DNA from: Chaenocephalus aceratus
Taxonomy: Eukaryota > Chordata > Actinopteri > Perciformes > Channichthyidae
Assembly: GCA_023974075.1 (NCBI GenBank)
Contig: CM043801.1
Coordinates: 27,693,736 to 27,757,735, forward strand
Direction: 5' to 3'
Length of the DNA: 64,000 nt
In this document: positions 50,814-62,928 of the stretch, piece after piece
How positions within the stretch are numbered: the first letter of the stretch is position 1
Layout: the number at the start of each line of letters is the position of its first letter
The notes under the pieces: generated by a model
What the model saw: only the letters and a program-made list of their open reading frames with translations
What the model was told of the DNA's origin: nothing
Database searches by the model: none
Translations under genes and position numbers: made by a program

Positions 50814-53800
50814 CTTTAGAGTATCTCTATGGAATACACAATATAAAACCTATTTACTTGCGATTTACCTAAACAAGACATGACACTCAGGAGCATTTCA
50901 GTTCAGCCTATTTAATGGAATATACGGTACGGTATGTGTTAGTCTTAATAAAAACATCAAGTAAAAAGTCCCACACACACGCAGCTAATAAACACACACT
51001 ACAGGAAATTGTAATGCTATAGTTGCAGATGGGTTCTGCATGTGTTATCTATATAAGCGTGCACTTCTTTTTGAATATACATGTTTAATATTGAAATGCA
51101 GTTGTCTGTGTTTAAAAAAACAAGTAGAGGTGGCACACAGCCTTATATCTCACAGACAATAGACAGAGCAGTATTTCATTTGACTAAATCTCATTATACT
51201 TTGAAATCCTTTTCTGAAGCCCAAATTAGCATGAAAATGCCTCCTGGTTCACTGCTGCCAATTTTATCTCGTCATACTTCTGTAGTTCTAACAAGAGCCA
51301 ATAATACGAAGCGTATCTAACAAGTCTAGACTACAGCTTGTGCAAAGACACTTATTAGTGTAAGGGGAAATTCTGCAGCAATGGAGAGTCAGGACTCAGA
51401 GAGACACGAGGAGAGTTGGAGCGTTGATGTAGAAAGTATCGGCCGGAGAAATTCACATCACAAGTCACAGCAGCCAGAGATTCTGACTGCACTGGTGGGT
51501 TGCCATGTCAAATCTGAATACCCATTCTCTCGATAGACCTTTTAACTTTTACAGAGAGTTAATCCACATATTGGGGGGCTGACGTAAACATTCTGGGAAC
51601 ACTTGGAGATAGCCCCCACATCTGGAAACACTGGATCACCTGTCTGTGGTGCTTAGAAGCCAGCGTTCTCACAGTCATAAAACCCTCTGTGCCGATAGTT
51701 GACCTGGTAATATCAACAATAGCTGACGCCTCCCATTCCTTAAGACAGATAACAGACTCAGGGTTGGTCGTAAACGTCCCCACACAGAAAAGGTTAAGGA
51801 GTAAGACAAAATTAATCTCTAACAATTAGTGTTGAAAACTGTGTTCCAAATAATAGAGCTGCTAAACCAACCTGTTGATGAGCGAACTACTGCAGCTAGA
51901 ATCCATTATCTGTGTGTTTTCCATATTTTATACCAGCAAGGCACTGATCTCATTTTATTGTGCCATCATTTATGAGAAATTCACAGACGAGAATCAGATA
52001 ACGTTATTGTAAGAACACGGAATAAGGCATAATGTTTTAATGAGGGAACACCGTGTTCACTAGATTTACTCTGATGGTGTTTTTAAAGTCTGATATGGTA
52101 TGTGAAATATTTGTACCTGTTCATTGGGAAAAGACACATATTCAGTGATCTTATTTAATTTAATACACACAGTAAAAGGATAATACGCACATTAGAGTTG
52201 AGACTATTAAAATAACTATTAAAATAACAATGTTTCTAATCCATCAAGTAGTTAAAATGTTATCCAAGCGTCTCAGTTATTTTGATTGTACTGCTTTTCT
52301 TTGACTTATGTGATCCCAAACGAAATACTATGTTTGTTTCAAGGTATTGGTCATCACCATTAAGAATGTGTGTGTTCATTTTCACCATGTTCTGATACTG
52401 TAAGGCCAAACATCGAATAAATAAGTCTGAACAAAAAACAGCAATAGAAAATGAATTAATATAACTGGATTGCTAGTTGCATCCTAAATGAGAAAAAACC
52501 ATCTATGGCTGATTGATCGTGTTGCATGAATGGTAATATGTAGAAGGTCAAGAGTTTCCCATGAGAGAGCATTTTTAAAGGATGTTTTATCAAATTGCAG
52601 TGTAAGCAAAAGAGCTTCAAAGTTTACTGCATCCTCACAGCACTGCATGGTATCATCCGGTTTTAATTTTGTTATTCTTTTTGCATAATAACAACACACC
52701 TGCCCTCTATTATCTAAAAGCACCAGAAGTGTTGATTACGTGCCTAACATGGCTAGTGAAGGTGTCCCATCCACTCCAAAAGCTGTCGCCCACCAGAGTT
52801 ATCCCGCTGAAAACTCCTCAGGAGCTGCTGATGAAGTGTTCAATAAGCTAATGCTATCTGGCAACCAATATAACACCAGGTGGTAAGCACGGTTATAGCT
52901 AACATTAGAATCACAAACTGTTAAGAGGTTCCTGTGGAGTTTGTTGGCTGCTAAACATTTTATGGAAAATGGGATACAAATAAAGCCTTGTGTTTGTAGT
53001 GAGCTGAAGGTCACATGGTTGCAAAGAGATCATAGTTGGACATTGTTCCAAAGGGCAAAGTGGTCTACCAACTTTATTTTAACATCTAGGAAGCTAGCGA
53101 ACAATCAACACAAATAAGGTATTACCTTTTCTAATTGCCGATAACCGCAAAGATTAAATGTTATATTTTAGCTGAGTCATTCAGGAAGACGACCTTAGCT
53201 ACTGTCAAATGTAAAAGCACTATAAGTGTTTTTAGGCTGAACATATTGCCAGTGAAAGTCAGGGCACATTAAGTGCCGTTCCATTACCTTAGCACCTCAC
53301 AACACCTGGCTGCTCTCTCCGGAGAGCGGGTCACCTTGAAGTCCTTTCCACAAAAGCATTTAGCAAATTATGCTCTTTAAGGATCTTAGACGTGTATTGT
53401 GTTTTATTACCATTATATTGTACAGAATTCTGTGGATATTTAAAACACTTGTTCCTGGGTGAGCACATTATGAGTGTGCTACAGTCCATTTGCATATTTA
53501 CGGAGGGCAAATGTATGCTTGGCCGTGACCTTCTTCTGGCAACGTTAGCACTTTGTTCAGTGAATGACATGTGTGAAAATGTTTTGGGAAGATTTAAAGA
53601 GAGGCAATATGTGAAATATGAAATGTGTAACAGGACACATGAAGCCAAGAACAAGATGCCAAAAAAACGTTTCTACCTGTTTAGGATACATATTAAAACA
53701 TAAATTGAGTGTTTGGTTAGTTTCGGGTCGTCCATAAAAAATCAAACTGATATAAAACTCGTAAAAAAAAGCTGATTCCGGAAAAAACTGTTTAAGTATT

Positions 53801-54140
53801 CTACTACTACTACTACTACTACTCTATAGTCAAAAACTCATACACACGCGCACACACACACACACACACACCATATTGTTGCTGGGAGAAGTTATGCAGA
53901 AACATATGGTCTTACTTTCTTCTTGTCATCTTTCAACAGGGAGCTGTCATACTTTTGACAACACATATTCTCGATTTTATACACACATATACACACACGC
54001 ACAGAAGCACACATGAATCAGCCTCTGGTTAGACTGCAGGCGATGTCATGACACTCGCAGCTGATGTCCGTTCCACGCCACTGGTCTCACGACTTTGAGG
54101 AAAAAATAAAATGCCGGTCTGCCTTTCACTCACTCACGCA

Positions 54141-54213
<73 letters not shown>

Positions 54214-55124
54214 CACACACACACACACACACACACACAAGGCTGCTACACTCTTCCATCATTTCATTGTCTTTCTGACCTTCTGCTTTCCCTATTATTT
54301 TATTTATCTCTTATTTTCTCATCTTCAGTTTTCATTGTTGATTCTCTTACACACACTAAAATCATTGATTGGACATTTATCAAATTACATGTTGTGCTTT
54401 TCTTTTCTTTGTAAATGACCAAAGCCGAACTTTGGAAACTTCTATCATTAAAGCCATAAATGTAACTTGGTTTAAAGCCGGCTGTTTTCTAAGCACCAGA
54501 GGTCTGCTGTACGGGTGATGTGGGATAATGCGGTCCCTCTTTACACACGGTCATTTCATAATGCGTTGAGCAGATTATATGGATGTGGATTATCCATTTA
54601 GTGTAGAAAAGCACCCATACATTACAAAATACATCCAAGACACATTAGGAAGAGATCTGATAGCCACAAGAGGTTATTCAAATGTAAATGGTGGTTTCTT
54701 TAAATGCCACATATTAAACCTGAGATTCATGGATGATTTTAGATTAACATTAATTATGACGCTTGCCCATTTCAGGGTCATTGTTGCTGTTGAGTCCACA
54801 TTTAGCATAAACACTGTTACTGCAAAGAACATGTATTTATTAACATGGTAAAAGGAATATTTTAATTGGGTTTTCACTTTACCCTTTGGCAGCCTGAAAT
54901 ATGTTTTCACATAAGGACTTAAGACATTTATATTTTTTTTTTCTTTTTTCTATATAAAGAACTGCATTTATTTTTCTCTCATCAATTTGTTTACACAGAC
55001 TTGCAGCTGAGCAGAGAGTTGATCTTTCTTCTCTCTGAAGGGTCTTGTTTGATAAGGCCACTTATATGACCTTTCACTACTTCCTTTCATAACTCATCAT
55101 AACTCCTTTCTCTCCCTCCTGCAG
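50578..55124 (+). other. b4galt2: b4galt2 intron between the two visible exons
   Basis: 4,547 bp with GT at 50578 and AG at 55123-55124. It holds (AT)n at 50788-50813, (CTA)n near 53800-53823, (CA)n at 53843-53872 and a longer (CA)n at 54142-54239. No other gene or complete transposon was recognised in it. Confidence 0.85.
54142..54239. repeat. (CA)n microsatellite
   Basis: About 98 bp of CA with one break (CAACAC) near 54212. Confidence 0.97.
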
Positions 55125-55246
55125 GCTGCCGTACGCGGGCTACTTGGAGGAGTTTCAGGACTCAGTAAAAAACAGTTTCTGAAGATAAACGGCTTCCCCA
55201 ACGAGTACTGGGGCTGGGGGGGGGAGGACGACGACATCTACAACAG
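55125..55246 (+). CDS. b4galt2: beta-1,4-galactosyltransferase 2, active-site exon with a 1-bp deletion
   Basis: The acceptor CTCTCCCTCCTGCAG precedes the exon, which completes the split Arg codon and continues LPYAGY. The expected [23 protein letters not shown] sequence follows only after a shift by one base: the codon after TAC (55141-55143) has two T's where TTT for Phe is expected, so the literal frame ends at TGA after 19 codons. Beyond the lesion the sequence is fully conserved, through NGFPNEY and WGWGGEDDD (55209-55235), which lines the sugar-binding site and holds the catalytic acids, to DIYN and AG|GTGAGA. The exon is 122 bp; the mammalian counterpart is 123 bp. One lost T in a T run inside otherwise perfect coding sequence suggests a sequencing or assembly indel, but a real null allele cannot be excluded. 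Confidence 0.9.
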
Positions 55247-55415
55247 GTGAGAGTGGAGGCATGAAGCATGAGCTGCTGAATCTGCCACTTGATTTCTTCA
55301 CTAATACGATTTAGCCTCATTCGACCAAATAGATTCCTTTTTAATTTGCCAAATAGTTCAATAAAAGTTCAACTTCACTAACAGCAAGATGCCATCTGTC
55401 TGGGTTATGTTATAA
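55247..55415 (+). other. b4galt2: Start of the next b4galt2 intron
   Basis: GTGAGA donor, then noncoding sequence. No downstream b4galt2 exon was found up to 64000, so this intron is at least 8.7 kb. Confidence 0.7.
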
Positions 55416-55844
55416 CAGGGTGTCCGCGGGGTCTTAAAAGTATTAAAAGTTGATTAATACATTTAGCGAAAATTAAGGCTATTAAAAGTATTAAACGGCA
55501 TTTTACATTTTGTAGCTTGTTTTCAATAAGTATATAAATTGTCCAAAGAGGTTGTATTCTACAGTCTGCCTGAATGTAATCATGCGTAGGTGTGTAGTGT
55601 GATAGCGCACGAAGGTCCGTTTACGCCGGTTGTTAAACCGGGGAAATGCTAGTTTGCATCCAAATGGTTGGAAGATAAGGAGGAAGGACAATCAATGCTG
55701 TATATAGTAAATGTGAGGTAATGTGTCGCCAATGTAACCGGCTAAAACTTGAAGTGGCGATGAGGTCTTAAGATGTATGGAAAGGGTCTAAAAAAGGTCT
55801 TAAAAGGAATTACATTTGACTTCAGGATTCCTGCATATACCCTG
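55416..55844. mobile_element. Probable MITE with CAGGGT ends
   Basis: The left end CAGGGTGTCCGCGGGGTCTT and the reverse complement of the right end, CAGGGTATATGCAGGAATCC, are weak inverted repeats. The body repeats TTAAAAGTATTAAA. TATAA flanks both sides (55411-55415 and 55845-55849), but this is not an 8-bp duplication, so the superfamily is unsure. Confidence 0.5.
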
Positions 55845-56318
55845 TATAAGCTCCCTGTCAGACTGTCACACACACTCACACACATGCAAGTGATCTCATA
55901 TGCACATTATTTCAGCCTCCGCTGGCAGTGAAATCAAGTCTCTGGACTGAAGTGACAGGGAAGTTCTTGGTGGAGTCGATGATTTATAGTAACGGTAATC
56001 GTTCACCGAAGGAGAATTATTAGCAAATAAATTAACCTTTTGAATCGCTTCAGTCAGCATGCTGAAGTTCACTAATAATATTACTGTTGAAATGTGCAGA
56101 AATCTAATCTGAAAGAGGATTTCAGTTTGACAGGATGACGGAAAGGTGACTAAAGACTGCTTAAAAGAACCATTTACAGCGCCATTAGTTTAACTTATCG
56201 TCTATTCAGACGGTTGTTTGGACTGAAAACTGTTGAATTACCGGTGTGAACTGATGATCTGACTATTAATCAAATCAAAATACAGAGGTCACGCATCTTT
56301 GCTTGTCAGTACAGAAGA
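55845..56318. other. No gene seen
   Basis: Intronic noncoding DNA. Confidence 0.5.
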
Positions 56319-56405
56319 GAAAATAATAGGGATGCTCCGATCGCCAATTTCAGGGCCGATCGCCGGAATCAGTATCGGCCGATACTGATCGAGTGGGCGG
56401 GGCCT

Positions 56406-56458
56406 AAATGGAAGATTTAAACATCACTTTAAATCTTCCATTTAAAGTGATGTTTAAA
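56406..56458. repeat. Two overlapping inverted repeats
   Basis: Arms 56406-56421 and 56428-56443 are perfect 16-bp reverse complements with a 6-base loop. Arms 56416-56434 and 56440-56458 are perfect 19-bp reverse complements with a 5-base loop. The two hairpins share sequence and exclude each other. Confidence 0.9.
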
Positions 56459-57546
56459 ACTCAGTAAATGGGGCTCATTCACGAGAGCTTCCACAAACAA
56501 ACAATAAACTTAATTATTACATTCAAATTATGTACATTATTCAAGTTTACATTCACTTGGAGAATAACACGGGAGAAATTAGCGGAAGCGCTCTCTTTTC
56601 CTCTCTCCCCCCTCTATACCCCCTATCTCCCCCTCCCCCTCTCTCCCTCTCCTGACAGCCTATCAGTATCTCATGCAGCTCACTGATCCAGTAATGAGTG
56701 ACCGACAGTGAAGAATAAATATATTTATAATGACTAGTTTAGCTTGTTCTGAATGTAGCCGACCATAGAGGTAAAACACTTTTTCGGCCACCGTAGTATT
56801 GCGCCACAGAGGTACCGCCCCACTTCCGCATTCCCTTCACTTAGTAAACAATATTTATTCTTTCACACACAGTGACGTCACGAGCTACCCACAATGCAAC
56901 GCGCGCCATATATATATATATAAATACGCCATTTTCCTGGAGGTGCAAATATCCTGGAGGTGCAAATATAAACAGCTAGCTAACGTTAGCCAGGCAGAGC
57001 GCACTAGGTTTTTTTTCTGAATTAACGACCGAAGAAATCGCTGCATGTCTTCGGATTACATCTCTGGACTTGAGGGGTGTGCTCTAGGTCGTTACTAGCG
57101 TAAACTAGAGCTGTGTGGGTTGTCGGATTGCCCTTACAGACTGCCTGCAGATGTATGGAAAAACGACCCGCGAAAGTGGCCTTTGTCGATTTTAGCTGCA
57201 TCTACGTCTATCTTCTGGAAACACCAGGTGAATACCCCACTTGTCACAATAATATTATCATGCCATTGCATATATGTGGTATTTTAGAGTTGACTAGATA
57301 TTGATTAAGGCAACAGACTATGATATCTGCTTGCACCTCACGTGAAATGGCGGGATACCGGAAGTACGGTGTCGTCCTCGGCCCAATACCCGTATGTGTG
57401 ATAGTTCCCGATAGTTCTTTCCCGTTCGACCGAGACGTTTCCGGTAAGTCTCCACAATTATCGAGTTAGTGGCATGTTAGGCTCTGGTTGTTTAACTTTT
57501 ACACATTACTCCAGCAGACTGTAGCTTTGCCCGTGACGGTGATAAG

Positions 57547-58477
57547 TAGTGATGGCGAGATGAAGCCTTATGAAGCTTTCCAGCCAATTGGTTCGCAAAA
57601 GGGTTCATCTCATGAGGCTTCATCATGTGCTTCATTTGAACACAAACCGCCCTGTTGGTCAAAGTGTGTAAAACAGGCAGATTGAACATCTCAACAGTGT
57701 GCTCTATCACATACCGAGTTCCCAATGAGTAAAGCCTTAGAATACCTCTAAACAAACGAACATCACATCATATTTTTCATGTTAACAATACTGTTTTATT
57801 CCAGTTTAATGATTGTGATTGAAAAGCCTAAGGAGGCTGGTAAACATTGCAAAGAGGGATTTGTATTCCTTAATAATATTAAACTTAACCATGTTGTAGC
57901 CCCGAGAAAGGCTAAACCATATCAAAGAATACATTTATTAACTACATTATCTCATGTAGCTGTAGCTTTTATAAACAACAAAAAAGACGTATTGTTCAGT
58001 CGTGAACCAGGGACCCTGCGGTCGTGAGTCAACTGCTTTCCAGCTGAGCCACAGCACACACACTGAATCTCCCTGACAACACTGGACCATATTTATTCCT
58101 GTATTTATTGATGTTTTTATTCCTACATTTATTTATGCTTGTATCTATTTATACTTATGACATGTTTCCAACCTCTATAAGTGAGGGTCTGAGCTCTCTT
58201 GATTCCATCGTGTCACCAGCGGGCCCGGGTTACAGGAGGGGTAATATGGTTGTTATTATACATCGATGGGTATTATGAGCGTTGTGGTTCAACGGTTCAA
58301 CGGATCTGAATCGCTTCCTGAAGCAGTCACGTGGTATCGACAGGCAGCGAGGCTTCGTTTGTCATCGATGACGTCACTGGCACAACACGATACAAGCCTC
58401 GGTACATGCTTCACAAAAAGCGTCGGGGATTACTCGACACACGCTCCGAAGCCTCGGCGCAATGCGTAACATCACTA
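57547..58477. mobile_element. Nested hAT element (931 bp)
   Basis: The ends TAGTGATG...CATCACTA are inverted, with GAAGCCT-type subterminal units on both sides. Exact target-site duplications GTGATAAG lie at 57539-57546 and 58478-58485. It is nonautonomous and contains a tRNA-like segment on its minus strand. Confidence 0.92.
57994..58054 (-). repeat. tRNA-like segment inside the nested hAT
   Basis: On the minus strand TGGCTCAGCTGGAAAGCAGT resembles the D arm and A box of a tRNA, and GTCCCTGGTTCACGAC resembles the T arm and B box. The 3' acceptor stem does not pair, so it is not a functional tRNA gene. It may be a captured SINE head. Confidence 0.35.
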
Positions 58478-59575
58478 GTGATAAGACCAGCGGTATTGTG
58501 TGTGTGTGTGAGGGGCTGCGCCGTCCGAGAGACATAAGATTGTCCGCCACTGCCGTTTTGTTTTACCGTTCCGTTTCCCTTATTTTGGTTTGTTATAGTT
58601 GTTCCTTTTGATGCTTTGTTTACATTGTTGCTCCAATTCCTAATCTCCCAAGAGTATTAGTGTTTTTACTATCTCAATGAATTGATGTACTATTGTGCGT
58701 TGTGTCTTTGTTGAGGGATCCAGCACCCCTGACGTGATTGGCAGCCTTGGGAGTTGGATTCAGCGGTGGTGTAGGCCCTCACGTGCACTTCACTGCCCCT
58801 TAAGTGTGTGTTTAGTTAATTTTACACTTTTCTTAATTTATCACTTTCTTTTCAGTTGCTGTGTCTGTTACAGGGCACGTGTGAGTGGCGGGTGAGTAGT
58901 ATTCAGATTTGACCAGCTTGTTTCCCCCTCCCAACAGTAACTGTCTGCGCTCATTTAGTCGTTTTTTATACGCTGGATACCATTTTAAATAGCATAGTAG
59001 ATGAATTCCTAATAAATTGTTCTTGTTTTTACTGGTTAAAATATTGTTTATAAATGTGTCTATTTGATAATAAATGTCATACTCTTGGTGGAAAGTCCTT
59101 GTCTTAGGCCTTTTTGTAGGACTGCCAACTGTTATCGTGTTTCTTTAAATTGAAATCTGTGGAGTTTTTGCTGTTTGATCAAAGTTGAGTCAGAGGACAA
59201 CTTTGATCAGTTAGAACAGCTAAAACTTTAGGCGTGTGCGCGGCCGCGGTTACACAGAGGTAGATCAAATAGCTAAGTGTGTTGGGTCTAACTCTTGTGT
59301 GTTTCGCTCTGCTTACCGGTCCGGCGGGCGGAGCTGCAGGATTCTGCTTCCACACGTTGCATACCGCTATTTTAATGTCTTTTTCGGACACTTAAAATAA
59401 TGCCAAACGGTGAAGCCATTTTGGCGAGCTTGTTTTTCCGCACACAGAGAAAAGTGTCATGTATTTTACGTCAGGCGATCGGCATGTTTAGAGAGCACCG
59501 ATGGATCGGTAGAGAGTGAGTATCGGCGCCGATCTCGATCGGTGACCGATCGATCGGAGCATCCCTAGAAAATAA

Positions 59576-60227
59576 TCATGAAAGCTTAATGCATTCATTA
59601 AAATATTAAGCATATGACTAATAATACAAAATAAATTGCACCTTAATCACAGTAAGGCAAGGCAAGTTTATACACCTTTCAACATAAGGACATTTAGAGT
59701 GCTTTAAGGTAGGTTTCATATTTCCCCACAAACTGCTGTGTTTCACGTGATCTCTGCCAGTAATATGATATAAATGCCCGCTTCAGATTGCTGAACGACT
59801 GAAACATCAACACAAGATTTTAAAAAATTGCAAGCTGTAACGTCACATTTTCTTCTAGAGAACATTCATTTTAGTCACACAGATACATTTGCATTCCGAG
59901 GATCCATCTGGAGTACACTAATTATAAACACTCTCACACACACACTCACACAGCAGGACTGTTCTTCACAGACAGAAACACACTCCATCTTTATGTCTCC
60001 TTTCTTCACTGTCGTTTTTTCTCTCTGTGTCCCGCTGTCACTCTCACACTGTGAGGCTTATCTTTGTCCTCTGTAATAGCATTATAAGAAAACTGAAAAA
60101 AGAGCATTTGAAATTGTGTTTTTGAGAATGGAGTGTGTCAGTAGACGCGCTCCTCAGAAGATTACAGTTGTTTGTCAGAGTCTGGCAAGATTGTGATAAA
60201 AGAGATTATGTTGTGATTCACTGATGG
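59576..60227. other. No gene seen; short LINE tail
   Basis: Near 59653-59720 the string AAGGCAAGGCAAGTTTATAC with CTTTCAACATAAGGAC resembles an inverted L2 3' tail. The rest is noncoding. Confidence 0.5.
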
Positions 60228-60280
<53 letters not shown>

Positions 60281-60435
60281 GTGTGTGTGTGTGTTGTGTG
60301 TGTGTGTGTGTGTGTGTGTTGTGTGTGTGTGTGGTGTGTGTGTGTGTGGTGTGTGTGTGTGTGTGTGTGGTGTGTGTGTGTGTGTGTTGTGTTGTGGTGT
60401 GTGGTTGTGTGTGTTTGTGGTGTGTGTGTGTGTGT
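60228..60435. repeat. (TG)n microsatellite, interrupted
   Basis: About 208 bp of TG with regular TGTTGTG and TGGTG breaks, suggesting small tandem duplications within the array. Confidence 0.97.
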
Positions 60436-60575
60436 CCTCTAACCTTTTAAACTGCTATGAAAAGTGACGTGACGTGCAGAATTATAATTAAAATTCCACT
60501 TTTAAGACATTTACTTTTACAATTCAATTATTTTGACTTGTTTACCAAAATATCTATTGAAAATGTCAATATATA

Positions 60576-60876
60576 TGACTACACACGGCGGCGTGCGTTG
60601 ACACTTGCCGGCGGGCATGTCTGAAGCTAGACCAACAACCAATCACCTGAATCTCCCGCCCCTGACACACACGCAGCGGTTTGATTGGCTAGAGCTTGTA
60701 CTGGCATATCATTCGATTGGCTGACGCTTCCGTCGAAGCTTCAAAAGTAGAACGTTGCTCTACTTTTGAAGCGAGCAACGCTTTGCTACCACAATGCAGT
60801 TCGGCAAAGCGTAACATCACCCCATTCCAAGTGAATGGGCAGAAGCGTTGCACGCCGCCGTGTGTAGGGGTCGTTA
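60576..60876. mobile_element. MITE with CCACACGGCG-type ends, copy B
   Basis: The left end CTACACACGGCGGCGTGCGT and the reverse complement of the right end, CTACACACGGCGGCGTGC, are paired. Most of the body is collinear with copy A (40902-41235), including TTGATTGGCTAGAGCTTGTA and CACAATGCAGTTCGGCAAAG. A perfect 14-bp hairpin lies at about 60736-60771. Confidence 0.82.
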
Positions 60877-62555
60877 GAAAGACAACGGACAATCCTCCAG
60901 TCATTTTTTTTGAATCAACAAGCAAATATGTCTTTGAAGCTTTCCTTCTTGTATAGTTGTTTTTTACTGAAAGTGGGACCATGTGATATTACAACTTGTG
61001 CTGAACAGTGGAAACTCTGGCTACTCGAGGCAGTTACAGGATAATGGCTAATTGAATTTCCTTTCATTTTCCAAGAGCGTGTGGGGTTAGTTGCTTTAAT
61101 GATGTCAGTGGGGCGTCCTGGTGGCGTAAGATTCCATCCATAACCACTACAGTGTCCCTCTCCTTTATCTTCTCAGCTCTTCATTAGAAACCAAAAGTCT
61201 TTCAACTATGATGCACTTATTTTTCGATTGAGTGTGACTAAAGCTTTCCGAATATATCATTATCTCGGATTGTCCATCACAAAAAACATCCCTTAAAGTG
61301 CTTTGAAATCATAGGGAACAAACACTCAGATGTGTCTATCCTTCTGTTTATCTAGTTTCAGCCGTGGCTAAAACTCCAGTGGTGCAAAAACTGAAACACA
61401 CAATGTGATATATTGAGTTTTAAGAAGACTGTGAATCTCATGCCAGTTATAATAGAAACAGGATTGACTCCACACTAACAATCAGTTCTCTCCACTTTCT
61501 ATCCTTGTTTTTTTATTACAAACTGAGGTCCTGAAAATCCCTAAGTCAATCTCATAATAAATTAATGGAAAAAAACAACAACATTGGCAGAAACAAGCGC
61601 ATAAAGCTGAGCATGGATGTTTTTTTTTGCTTTACTCTTAGACTCACACACCCCCCTCCCACCATCCACCCTCACTTTTCAAGGCTGGCTTGTTTATAAG
61701 CCTTTCACAGAGCAATCTGAAGGGAAATGCCCTTGAAGACACACTTTGACAAGCTGTTGGAAGAGGACATTGTGTGGAAAGGGTTGTGTGTGGATGTAAC
61801 TGAGGCTAGACAAGCAAGCAGAATAGTCTCCTCTCAGACTGCCAGAAGATTGGGATGTGTGGAGACGGGTGGTGATGTCATCAAAGTGCCCCAACGGACC
61901 TCAGGCTGCTGACCTGACCTGCTACAATCACGTCATAGTTTTAATGTGTCCAATACTACTGTCATTAGTGCTAATTAGCAAATGCTAGCTTTATTTTAAG
62001 TACTTTCTTTTACATTTCAAGCATAACTTTTTTTTGTGATCTGTCTACAGTTGAAAAGGTTTTAACAATGAGAGCTGTAGTGGCGTGCAGAGGAGAGGAC
62101 GTAGTCTCCAGCTGAGCGCGCTAACAGGCCGGCTCTCAGGACTCTTTGAAACAACTCGACCAGGGGAAGATACAGGGATAGAGAGATACGAGTATAGCTA
62201 TATATAACAGAGAGCCTGTGAAATCCGCCCATTTTGTTTTCTCTGGCTTTAAAAGGGAGCAAAGTTCACAGGTTTGAAACATGCAAGCAGTCTGGTGTCT
62301 AGTCGAAGAGTTCTTGAACGTGACACCAAATCTCCACCTGCTCTCTCTTTGAAAGCTGCTCTGGAGAAAAAGTCAACTAAATGACTAAATTGCTCTTTTG
62401 CCTTCTTCTTCAGCTTCCCTTTCTCACCCTATGTTCCCTCTTCTCTGCCCCTCTATCTGCACATCCCTTTGTTATCTCTGCTTCACCCCCAGCTATTTCT
62501 TTTTGCTGGTTTTGATGCCACAGACCATGGCAAAGCCACTGCCTGAAATGGCTCC
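60877..62555. other. No gene seen
   Basis: Intronic noncoding DNA. The expected next b4galt2 exon was not found here. Confidence 0.5.
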
Positions 62556-62563
62556 TGCTAGAT

Positions 62564-62920
62564 CAGTGCTTCTCAAAGTGTGGTCCGCGAACCACTGGTG
62601 GTCCGTGAGCGCCCCCTAGTGGTCCGTGAGTATATTGGTAACATTTCACATTTGAAATACATTTATTAATTTAAATTGTCCGCACTCTCGCGGGAATATC
62701 TCCACAATGGAGCGAGGTTAAGTTTCATTTTCGATTGCATGATATAGCCCAGCGCAACACCTTCATCACACATGTTGCCACTTGTTTGTACCATTTTCAG
62801 GCGATTTGTAATCTTTTCTAGAAAAATGGTGTGTTTTTTATATTTGTGGAGTTAGGTGGTCCGCGACTGTTTTTGTATTGTTTAAGTGGTCCTTGGTATG
62901 AAAACGTTTGAGAAACACTG
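62564..62920. mobile_element. Short hAT MITE (357 bp)
   Basis: The left end CAGTGCTTCTCAAAGTGTGG and the reverse complement of the right end, CAGTGTTTCTCAAACGTTTT, are paired, with GTGGTCC units inside both. Exact target-site duplications TGCTAGAT lie at 62556-62563 and 62921-62928. Confidence 0.94.
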
Positions 62921-62928
62921 TGCTAGAT

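Larger units (their letters stand above)
56327..59567. mobile_element. hAT element (3.24 kb) with a nested hAT
   Basis: The left end TAGGGATGCTCCGATCG and the reverse complement of the right end, TAGGGATGCTCCGATCG, are identical over 17 bases. Exact target-site duplications GAAAATAA lie at 56319-56326 and 59568-59575. GATCGG/CCGATC units are packed inside both ends. Without the nested element at 57547-58477 it is about 2.3 kb. No transposase domain was recognised. Confidence 0.95.
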
